From contig JAJYYS010000024.1 of NCBI GenBank assembly GCA_021800745.1, forward strand, positions 1 to 14,742: a stretch of DNA of 14,742 nt. The letters run 5' to 3'. Position 1 is the first letter of the stretch. The number at the start of each line of letters is the position of its first letter. Positions 8,346 through 14,742 of the stretch are shown here, piece by piece. The DNA is from a bacterium. GTDB lineage: Bacteria > SZUA-79 > Acidulodesulfobacterales > Acidulodesulfobacteraceae. The notes beneath the pieces are model-generated. The model ran no database searches and was not told the origin of the DNA. It worked only from the letters and a program-made list of their open reading frames with translations. Position numbers and translations under genes: made by a program.

Positions 8346-8843
8346 ATGAATTTGAATTCGAGATTAAATACAATAGTTTTAAAGATTAAAAAAATGGGTT
8401 ACAGCCTTACTCCCCAAAGGCTTGAAATTATTAAGATTATTTCCGAATCAAAAAATCATCCGTCAGCTACGGACATATATAATAAACTTAAAGAATTATA
8501 TCCGATGGTTTCCTTGAATACCGTTTATAAGAATCTTTCGATGCTTGCGTCTCTGCACGAAGTGAAAGAAATTAAAACCATGCAGGATTCAGTCCATTAC
8601 GATGGGGATATTTCTTTGCACGGGCATGCTATATGCGAAAAATGCGGAAAGATAATAGACGTAGAGATAAACGAGTTCGATCTTAAGGGATTTTTTGAAA
8701 CTAAAATAAAGAAAAATTTAGCCGAGAATTACCATATAAGGAATTACGGGGTTGAATTTTACGGCTTATGCGCATATTGCCACAAAGAGGAATCCCCTGT
8801 GCAGCCTAAACCTCGGAAACATAGTCGTATCCCTTTAAAATAG
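8346..8843 (+). CDS. perR: Fur-family transcriptional repressor, PerR-like peroxide sensor
   Basis: This is a metal-dependent DNA-binding repressor, probably sensing peroxide. A winged helix occupies the N-terminal half (LTPQRLEII, recognition segment SLNTVYKNL at 56-64). The regulatory metal ligands of Bacillus PerR (His37, Asp85, His91, His93, Asp104) align one residue later as His38, Asp86, His92, His94 and Asp105. The last is aspartate as in PerR rather than the glutamate typical of Fur. Structural zinc cysteines are Cys97, Cys100, Cys142 and Cys145. I chose the ATG at 8346, ten bases after AAGGAG (8330-8335); the TTG at 8337 is too close. The basic tail from about residue 147 is partly encoded in DNA that overlaps the convergent IorB-like gene by 38 bases. 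Regulon members beyond itself are unknown. Confidence 0.88.
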   Translation: MNLNSRLNTIVLKIKKMGYSLTPQRLEIIKIISESKNHPSATDIYNKLKELYPMVSLNTVYKNLSMLASLHEVKEIKTMQDSVHYDGDISLHGHAICEKCGKIIDVEINEFDLKGFFETKIKKNLAENYHIRNYGVEFYGLCAYCHKEESPVQPKPRKHSRIPLK

Positions 8844-9399
8844 CCTGAATCGCATTTTTCTTTTCCGCATCGTTTTTAGAAAACAAAGCCGTTTGCCTGC
8901 ATACGGAATCAAGGTCTAAGAGATTGCTTTTCGCAATAAAAGCGCCGACCAGAGCATTATATGCGCTTACCTTATTTTTCCCCATAGCATCCATATCTAT
9001 TATATTTTTAATGGGTATTTTATATATGCTTGTCGTCTTTTCATTCAACTTATCCGAAACAACATCGTTGTCGGTAAGCCAGTAATCGCAAACGTTAAAT
9101 GCGGAATAATCGGACAAGACCAGCGTATTCTTGTTTATAAAAGGAAGGTAGTTTAATGTCGATTGATAATCCAAGCTGATAATCGCGTCTATGTTTTGAA
9201 GACAGCTTATAGACTCAAATTTTCCAACTTTTATAACCGCGTATGTGAGTGTGTAATTTGATATATTGGATGCCGGTTTTATTAAAAGCGAAACATTAAA
9301 ATTTTCGCTTTTTAAAGAAAAGTAAATAAATTTGCTTAAGTATTTAATTTCCTTGAAATCGGCGCCGTTTAAGATAAGATTGTAATTTATATTTTCCAT
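8806..9399 (-). CDS. Diverged IorB-like protein (indolepyruvate oxidoreductase beta/gamma-domain family)
   Basis: The 197 residues have the usual length of IorB, the small subunit that pairs with IorA in 2-oxoacid:ferredoxin oxidoreductases. The C-terminal half follows the family pattern: DAIISLD, a strand with NTLVLSDYS, then YNALVGAFIA and a final KNAIQAILKGYDY resembling the family ending N-x-x-Af-x-x-G. The N-terminal glycine-rich loop (GxGGQG in canonical IorB) is replaced by NGADFKEIKYL. The HGMAQRGG-type loop is replaced by a segment around NISNYTLTYAVIKVG. It is therefore unlikely to have the standard activity. It follows the IorA-like gene by six bases without its own Shine-Dalgarno sequence. 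The family assignment rests partly on that neighbour; structure prediction would test it. Confidence 0.6.
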   Translation of the reverse strand: MENINYNLILNGADFKEIKYLSKFIYFSLKSENFNVSLLIKPASNISNYTLTYAVIKVGKFESISCLQNIDAIISLDYQSTLNYLPFINKNTLVLSDYSAFNVCDYWLTDNDVVSDKLNEKTTSIYKIPIKNIIDMDAMGKNKVSAYNALVGAFIAKSNLLDLDSVCRQTALFSKNDAEKKNAIQAILKGYDYVSEV

Positions 9400-9405
9400 A
9401 TTCGG

Positions 9406-11160
9406 CTAAAGGTTAATTTTACTTTCCAAAGACTTCTTTAATTTAATCTTTTTTCTTTTTTTTGATTTTATTGCGCTATGGGGGCATATATCTATGCATA
9501 GTTTGCAAAAATTACATACTTCTTCGTCTATGAATATATTTTTATTTTCCGTGATTTTAATTGCAGGACATCTTGTTTTTTGATAGCACAGTCTGCACTC
9601 GAATTTATCGCAGACGGAATTGTTAATATATAAATATGCGGTATAATTTAAATTTCGTCCTGATTTAGCAAAATTATTGCAGTCGTTATTTATAAATATC
9701 AGGGTCGAATCGGTTCTCATATTTAAATCTTTCAAACGGGTTCCTTTTTTAACGGCTATTTTTTTAAAAGATTTTAATAACGGATGCGAAATTAAGTTTT
9801 CAATATTATAATCAAAATCAAAAATTGATTTATAAATGACGAATGTAATTTTACCCTTAAAATTTAATTCACCGTTTATTTTAATAAACTTGTCTATCTG
9901 TTCAGAAAATTTGAGGGCGGAAATAAAAATATAAAAAGTTTTGTTTAAATCTTTGGAATATAAATGGAACGATAAAAAAAGAGGATTTTCAGTAATCATT
10001 ATATTTTGAAACGAAAATTTTAATGCGCTTGAGTTCAGAAGAGAGAGGCACCCCTCTTCACCAATTAATATATAGTCTTCGGGAGTATCTATTTTTTTTT
10101 CGAGGGTTTGCAAAAATGTAAATAAAGTACAGCCGACGCAAAAAGATTTTGTCGATTTTATTTCGGTTATTTTAAAATCATCCGTGCAAAATCCTAACTC
10201 TATCCCGTTACTATTACCAGCTTCAATAAGTTTTAAATTTTCGAAATTCAATGACGATTTATTGTTTTCCAAAACATCCGTAAGCTGTTGCCGCAACAAA
10301 CCTTTATCGTCGAATATATATATATTTTTGTAATAATTGCCGCAATCGGATTTAATTAATTCAATAAACTCCAGAGAATCTACAGGGTTAAGAAGATTAA
10401 ACAAAATAATATCAGAATTTTCCGAAAAATTCTTATTTTCTATAATGCGGTGAAAGTATTCGGCATCGGTCAAGGCAAGATTATCCGCGGTTTTTCCTTT
10501 GAATAGTTTAATATGCTCACCCGTATTTTTGAAAAATTGAATATTCTTTTTCTGCTCATAAGGAATAGTTTGTTTATCGTTGTTTTCAAAAGAAAAATGC
10601 GGCTTTGCGGCAGTCCTTTCCGTATATTCTTTTTTTTCGTCGAGGTTGTATTCGTTCATAACCGAGTCGTTAAGATAAATAAGGACGGGCAATTTTAATT
10701 TTTCGGAAAGTTCGAAATAATAAGGCAGATAATCTATAAATTCCGATATTTTGTAATAATTATAGACAGGGAAAATACTTTCGAACGAAAAGGAAAACTT
10801 TTTAATGCCGCGTTTCTTAAAAAGAAATAAAACAATGCCGCCGTTTAAATTTTTATTGCCTATAAAATATTTTTCTAAATTGATAAAATTCAAAAAAGAC
10901 TGGTCGCAGGCAAAAGCCATAGCTCTGCGGTTAGTTATAGCGAGAGAGTATATTTCCGTCCATAAAAAATCCATATCCGACTGAATCCTTAAGGAAGATG
11001 TTTTGTTGATTTCGGGGAGGTTTTCCGTAAGTTTGCCGTCAAGAAATATATTATTAATCCCGTTATTTAAGGCTCTCTTCAGGATAAATTCGATACCGCA
11101 GGTAATTTCGTAACCTTTGCCTTCGGGTAAAATATTTCTATTTCTATTAAAAATTCCCAT
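9406..11160 (-). CDS. Diverged IorA-like iron-sulfur protein, probably not a thiamine-diphosphate enzyme
   Basis: At 584 residues this matches IorA, the large subunit of indolepyruvate:ferredoxin oxidoreductase. Family traces are an N-terminal YEITCGIEFILKRALNNG, RRAMAFACDQSFLNF near 79-92, YYFELSEKLKLPVLIYL near 147-163, CVGC at 341-344 where IorA has CPGC, and EEGC at 368-371 where it has DIGC. Two C-terminal 4Fe-4S motifs are intact: Cys517, 522, 525, 531 and Cys549, 552, 555, 559 (CxxCxxCxxxCP). The YPGTP motif, the NEK motif and the GDS...N magnesium/thiamine-binding segment are gone (ISALKFSEQ stands in place of the last). It probably keeps electron-transfer clusters without 2-oxoacid chemistry. 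A lysine-rich tail ends the protein. The ATG lies 16 bases after the MFS stop, with no clear Shine-Dalgarno sequence. Confidence 0.68.
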   Translation of the reverse strand: MGIFNRNRNILPEGKGYEITCGIEFILKRALNNGINNIFLDGKLTENLPEINKTSSLRIQSDMDFLWTEIYSLAITNRRAMAFACDQSFLNFINLEKYFIGNKNLNGGIVLFLFKKRGIKKFSFSFESIFPVYNYYKISEFIDYLPYYFELSEKLKLPVLIYLNDSVMNEYNLDEKKEYTERTAAKPHFSFENNDKQTIPYEQKKNIQFFKNTGEHIKLFKGKTADNLALTDAEYFHRIIENKNFSENSDIILFNLLNPVDSLEFIELIKSDCGNYYKNIYIFDDKGLLRQQLTDVLENNKSSLNFENLKLIEAGNSNGIELGFCTDDFKITEIKSTKSFCVGCTLFTFLQTLEKKIDTPEDYILIGEEGCLSLLNSSALKFSFQNIMITENPLFLSFHLYSKDLNKTFYIFISALKFSEQIDKFIKINGELNFKGKITFVIYKSIFDFDYNIENLISHPLLKSFKKIAVKKGTRLKDLNMRTDSTLIFINNDCNNFAKSGRNLNYTAYLYINNSVCDKFECRLCYQKTRCPAIKITENKNIFIDEEVCNFCKLCIDICPHSAIKSKKRKKIKLKKSLESKINL

Positions 11161-11176
11161 AATTTTTATAATTTAA

Positions 11177-12676
11177 CTACATTAAATCTATAGGCTCCGC
11201 ACCTTCTATTTTTTTAAGTTTTACATCCTTTTTGGCGACGGAAATAATAGTTGCGAATATGTTTATAGCTACGAGTGAAATCATAACGACGGCAAATCCA
11301 TGCATGAATGCCGAAATGTAAACCGATTCCGGCATACGGGAATGTACCGTAGTACCGGTATGGGACAACTCGTAACCGTGCTTTAGATATGTAAAAACGA
11401 GTCCGGATATGGCAACGCCGAAAATAAGACCCAGCGCCCTCATCATATTTAATATTCCGCCGGCAACCCCCAGCCTTTCCGGCGGCGCCGAGAGCATTAT
11501 CGCGCTGTTGTTAGGGGGCGTGAAGATGCCCATACCTATGCCAAGTATAATGAATTCAAAAATTAAAATATAGAGGTTTACGGTCGGAGTTAAAAATGTT
11601 AGAAGTAGCGTCGAAACTGCGCAGATAAGCATTCCTGCCGTGGTCATGATGCGGGAGCCTAATTTGTCGGAGATTGCTCCGGCAAAAGGGGCGATTATAG
11701 CCATAGAAAGCGGTATAGGGGTTAAAATAGACCCGGTTACCGCGGCATTATAATGTAAAACTTCTTCTAAGTAAAAAGGCATTAGGAATAAAACCGCGAA
11801 CAGAACATAATAAGATAAAAGACCGGTAGTGTTGCCTGCGGAAAATCCCCATTTTTTAAACATTTTAAGGTCTATCATCGGGTGTTTAACCTTAAGCTCG
11901 GTATATACAAAGAGCGGCAGTAAAATGACGGCAATAAGGAAATAAATAAGTATTACCGGAGAATTCCATCCAAGTTTTTCGCCCTGATTAACGGCTAAAA
12001 CTAACGAAGCCAGTCCTGCCGCAAAAAAAGATATGCCTAAATAATCTATTTTTTCCTTTTTTTCGCCGAGTTTTGCTTTGCTTGACGGAAGTATAAACAG
12101 AGCCATAAATGTGCCTACAATGCCTATCGGGACATTTACGTAAAATATTAACCGCCAGTTTACCGCGGCAATAAGCATACCTCCCACGAAAGGACCTACG
12201 GACATTGCTATCGCCTGTATTGAACCCTGAAGTCCTATAGCTTTTCCCAATTCGTTTGAAGGAAAAGCCTGCGTTATTATGGCAACGGAATTTGCCTGAA
12301 GCAAGCCTGCGCCGACTGCTTGAAGCACGCGGGAAAATATTAGAAAATCTGCGTTAGGAGCTAGTCCGCACAGCGCGGAACCGACCGTAAACACGACAAA
12401 GCCGATATTATACATCTTTGTCCTTCCGAACATATCGGCAAGCCTGCCGAAGAGAGGCAAAAAAACCGTAAGGGTCAGCATATAAGCCATCGCAACCCAC
12501 TCTATCGTGGACATCGGAACGGCAAAACCATGCTGCATCGTCGGCATTGCGACATTAACTATGCTGACGTCCAAAGCGGACATAGTTGCGCCTACAAGAA
12601 CCGTGGTAAGTATAAACCACTTCCAGTTAGGATGAGATTCAAAGTATGGATGAGGAAACGTAGATTTTTTTCCCAA
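11177..12676 (-). CDS. MFS exporter, DHA2 (EmrB/QacA-type) drug:proton antiporter family
   Basis: This is an inner-membrane proton-driven efflux protein of the 14-helix DHA2 group. In its 499 residues the diagnostic motifs are LDVSIVNVAMP (35-45, in helix 1), GRLADMFGRTK (77-87, motif A), RVLQAVGAG (116-124, motif B) and a motif C containing SVGPFVGG (159-166). Many further hydrophobic segments continue to about residue 485, with a short basic tail. Start: no ATG occurs before residue 32, inside helix 1, so the TTG at 12674-12676 is the best choice; a G7 run on the minus strand (12684-12690) seven bases upstream may act as a poor Shine-Dalgarno sequence. It lies 17 bases behind aspS and 16 ahead of the IorA-like gene, so the three are probably co-transcribed. 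The substrate is not determinable. Confidence 0.93.
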   Translation of the reverse strand: MGKKSTFPHPYFESHPNWKWFILTTVLVGATMSALDVSIVNVAMPTMQHGFAVPMSTIEWVAMAYMLTLTVFLPLFGRLADMFGRTKMYNIGFVVFTVGSALCGLAPNADFLIFSRVLQAVGAGLLQANSVAIITQAFPSNELGKAIGLQGSIQAIAMSVGPFVGGMLIAAVNWRLIFYVNVPIGIVGTFMALFILPSSKAKLGEKKEKIDYLGISFFAAGLASLVLAVNQGEKLGWNSPVILIYFLIAVILLPLFVYTELKVKHPMIDLKMFKKWGFSAGNTTGLLSYYVLFAVLFLMPFYLEEVLHYNAAVTGSILTPIPLSMAIIAPFAGAISDKLGSRIMTTAGMLICAVSTLLLTFLTPTVNLYILIFEFIILGIGMGIFTPPNNSAIMLSAPPERLGVAGGILNMMRALGLIFGVAISGLVFTYLKHGYELSHTGTTVHSRMPESVYISAFMHGFAVVMISLVAINIFATIISVAKKDVKLKKIEGAEPIDLM

Positions 12677-12693
12677 TTTAATACCCCCCCGTT

Positions 12694-14478
12694 TTATTCA
12701 GATTTTATATTTTTACCGGCGGTTTCCCGCAATTTTATTCCAAGTTCTTTAAGTTGAACGTCTTTTACGGCGGAAGGAGCATCCGATAACGGACAATAGG
12801 CTTTCTGGGTTTTAGGAAAAGCTATTACATCTCTAATAGAACTTTCATTCCTTAGAATCATTAATATTCTATCCACGCCGAAGGCTATGCCGCCGTGGGG
12901 GGGAGCTCCGAAACCTAACGCATCTAAAAGAAATCCGAATTTAAGTTTTGCGTCTTCCGGCGATATAGAAAGAATTTCAAAAATTTTACCCTGCAGTTCA
13001 GGATCATGGATTCTGATACTGCCGCCGCCTATTTCCTCTCCGTTGAGCACAAGGTCGTAGCTGTCGGATTTAACGGAAAGATGGTCTTTCTCGAGTATGC
13101 CCAAGTCTTTTTTGGCGGGAGAAGTAAAAGGGTGGTGAACGGAAACAATCCTTTTTTCTTCTTCGGAGTATTCAAATAAAGGAAAATTTACGACCCATAA
13201 GAGGTCAAATCTGCCTTCGGGGATAAGGCGGTATTTTTTTGCAAGGTGAAGCCTTAATCTTCCGAGGACGTTTTCAGCAGTTTTTTTTGAATCGGACTGG
13301 TAAAAAATGATATCGCCGTTTTTTGCTTCTAGCCTTGCAACAGCCTTATTTCTTTCATCGTCGGATATGAATTTTGAAATTCCGCCTTCAAAGAGACCGT
13401 TTTCCCCTACTTTAGTCCATGCAAGACCCTTTGCGCCAAAATCTTTTACTACGCTTAAAAGCTCGTCTATATCTTTTCTCGAAAGGAGATTAGAACCGTC
13501 GGGCAGACAGACGGCTTTAACGACCCCGCCTTTTTGAATATTATCTTTAAACACGTTTAACTGAGAACCGGCAAAAACATCGGTTAAATTATTAATAATC
13601 AGTCCGAATCTCGTATCCGGTTTATCGCTGCCGTATTTATCCATTGCTTCGTCGTAATCTAATACTTTGAAAGGTCTTTTTAATTCTATACCCAATAGTT
13701 TATTAAATATCAAAGCAAACAATTCTTCCGTAACGGACATAACGTCTTCGGTTTCCACAAAAGACATTTCCATATCGAGCTGGGTAAATTCAGGCTGTCT
13801 ATCCGCTCTCAAATCCTCGTCCCTGAAACACCTAACTATCTGATAATATCTTTCGAATCCGCTGACCATAAGGATTTGTTTAAAGAGTTGAGGGGATTGC
13901 GGAAGGGCAAAGAAATGACCGTGATTTAGCCTGGAGGGCACCAAGAAGTCTCTTGAACCTTCAGGCGTGCTTTTTGTTAAAAAAGGCGTTTCTATATCGA
14001 AAAAACCTTTGTTGTTTAAAAACTCTCTAATCAGATAAGTAAACTTAGACCTGAATATTAAATTATCCTTTAATCTTTTACTTCTTAAATCCAAATATCT
14101 GTATTTTAGTCTCGTAAATTCATTAACATCGGCCTCTTCGTCAATCTGAAACGGCAGAGTTTCACAGGAGTTAAGAATCTGGACGGATTTTGCAAGAAGT
14201 TCTATGCCGCCGGTTTTTAAACCTGTGTTTGCCGTTCCCTCCGGTCTTTTTCTTACAGTTCCGGCGATAGAAACGACATATTCGTTTTTTAATTTTTTAG
14301 CAATCTTAAAAGATTCGCTATCTATATTTTCGTCGAAAACTATCTGGAGTATGCCGGAATAATCCCTTAAATCAATGAAGATTAATCCGCCGTGGTCGCG
14401 GTAGTGCATAACCCATCCTTTAAATGTAAATTCTTTACCAGTATCGGATTCGCTAATCTCTTCGCATAACGTTCGCAT
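12694..14478 (-). CDS. aspS: Aspartyl-tRNA synthetase, bacterial type, probably non-discriminating (Asp/Asn)
   Basis: This charges tRNA(Asp) with aspartate and, if non-discriminating, also tRNA(Asn) for later amidation by GatCAB. The 594 residues show an N-terminal OB-fold anticodon domain (to about 105), class II motif 1 around FLNNKGFFDIETPFL (153-167), motif 2 with CFRDEDLRADRQPEFTQLD (217-235), the bacterial GAD insertion in the middle, and motif 3 HGGIAFGVDRILM near the end. His29 in YRDHGGLIF and Gly81 in RPEGT fall at the positions (His31 and Gly83 in the Pseudomonas enzyme) that mark the non-discriminating form; the E. coli discriminating enzyme has leucine at the first. The ATG has only a weak upstream GGGGAAA. 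A promoter lies 59-86 bases upstream, inside and just after the end of the preceding gene. Confidence 0.97.
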   Translation of the reverse strand: MRTLCEEISESDTGKEFTFKGWVMHYRDHGGLIFIDLRDYSGILQIVFDENIDSESFKIAKKLKNEYVVSIAGTVRKRPEGTANTGLKTGGIELLAKSVQILNSCETLPFQIDEEADVNEFTRLKYRYLDLRSKRLKDNLIFRSKFTYLIREFLNNKGFFDIETPFLTKSTPEGSRDFLVPSRLNHGHFFALPQSPQLFKQILMVSGFERYYQIVRCFRDEDLRADRQPEFTQLDMEMSFVETEDVMSVTEELFALIFNKLLGIELKRPFKVLDYDEAMDKYGSDKPDTRFGLIINNLTDVFAGSQLNVFKDNIQKGGVVKAVCLPDGSNLLSRKDIDELLSVVKDFGAKGLAWTKVGENGLFEGGISKFISDDERNKAVARLEAKNGDIIFYQSDSKKTAENVLGRLRLHLAKKYRLIPEGRFDLLWVVNFPLFEYSEEEKRIVSVHHPFTSPAKKDLGILEKDHLSVKSDSYDLVLNGEEIGGGSIRIHDPELQGKIFEILSISPEDAKLKFGFLLDALGFGAPPHGGIAFGVDRILMILRNESSIRDVIAFPKTQKAYCPLSDAPSAVKDVQLKELGIKLRETAGKNIKSE

Positions 14479-14536
14479 TTTTTATAATGTTTCCCCAAAT
14501 TTTTAAAATGGTTGGATTTTTAATTCAATTTTAAAG

Positions 14537-14564
14537 TTTATAATTTTAGCTATGCTTATGTCAA
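14537..14564 (-). promoter_or_regulatory. aspS promoter (candidate)
   Basis: On the minus strand TTGACA (14559-14564) and TATAAA (14537-14542) are separated by 16 bases. The -35 box overlaps the last codons of the upstream hydrolase (Leu-Thr-stop). The predicted leader before aspS is about 50 bases. The match is good, so aspS can probably be expressed independently of the upstream gene; no T-box-like leader would fit in this space. Confidence 0.6.
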
Positions 14565-14742
14565 TAAAAATTTATCGATTTCCTTTTCCATCGGATAATT
14601 TTCGTATAGAAAATCGATATGGTTTTTGGCTGGAATCTCACTGATGACGGAACCGGCTAATTTTTTATGCAATTCTTTCATGCATTTATCCTGCATAATT
14701 AAATCTTTCTTAGAATATATAAGATTAAAAGGAATTTTGCGG
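14556..14742 (-). CDS. Alpha/beta-hydrolase fold protein, C-terminal part (cut by the right edge)
   Basis: A minus-strand frame is open from the window edge to a TAA at 14556-14558, giving 61 complete visible residues. It reads RKIPFNLIYSKKDLIMQD, then KLAGSVISEIPAKNHIDFLYENYP and a final EIDKFLLT. This is the usual end of an alpha/beta hydrolase: a strand leading to the acid of the triad (the Asp in SKKDLI), then the catalytic histidine (the His in AKNHIDF), then a last helix ending in FL. The nucleophile region lies outside the window, so activity and substrate cannot be judged. It lies upstream of aspS on the same strand, 77 bases away. Confidence 0.7.
   Translation of the reverse strand, partial: RKIPFNLIYSKKDLIMQDKCMKELHKKLAGSVISEIPAKNHIDFLYENYPMEKEIDKFLLT

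Noticed and set aside
9406..11160. Annotating the large protein as functional indolepyruvate oxidoreductase (iorA)
   Set aside because: The thiamine-diphosphate/magnesium motif and N-terminal catalytic motifs cannot be found, so only family membership is claimed.

Overview
The window is AT-rich, gene-dense bacterial DNA. It carries a groESL operon with a CIRCE operator, molybdenum-cofactor genes, an oxygen-sensitive type of acyl-CoA dehydratase activase, a PerR-type Fur regulator and an iron-sulfur protein related to indolepyruvate oxidoreductase. Together these suggest an anaerobic or microaerophilic bacterium that must manage oxygen stress. I cannot name the lineage from the sequence; a deep-branching, Deltaproteobacteria-like anaerobe is a guess. 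There are no rRNA, tRNA or CRISPR features.

Layout. 1-1397 (minus): a NodI/NodJ-like ABC exporter, the permease running off the left edge. 1398-1713: a divergent AT-rich regulatory gap with the groESL promoter and CIRCE. 1714-3698 (plus): groS-groL, followed by a hairpin repeat and a strong terminator. 3916-8141 (plus): moaB, a fused moaD-moaE, and a 993-residue tandem-domain activase, probably one operon. 8143-8261: a small MITE-like insertion with 19-bp terminal inverted repeats and an exact 7-bp target duplication. 8346-8843 (plus): a PerR-like regulator behind a perfect 11-1-11 palindrome. 8806-14742 (minus): in transcription order, an alpha/beta-hydrolase tail (cut by the right edge), aspS, a DHA2-type MFS exporter, then a pair of highly diverged IorA/IorB homologues, the last converging on and overlapping perR.

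How the genes work together. GroES/GroEL form one folding machine under HrcA/CIRCE control. MoaB and the MoaD-MoaE fusion supply two steps of molybdopterin synthesis. The activase is the ATP-driven electron donor type used by 2-hydroxyacyl-CoA dehydratases or benzoyl-CoA reductases, but no partner enzyme lies in the window. The MFS and IorAB-like genes are tightly spaced behind aspS and are probably co-transcribed with it.

The most notable points are: (1) an IorA/IorB-like pair that keeps the family lengths, gene order and both C-terminal 4Fe-4S motifs but appears to have lost the thiamine-diphosphate and other catalytic motifs; (2) the MITE-like insertion, whose target duplication lies exactly on sequence serving both as the activase stop codon and as the perR -35 box; (3) a MoaD-MoaE fusion whose essential MoaD Gly-Gly end is buried inside the chain.
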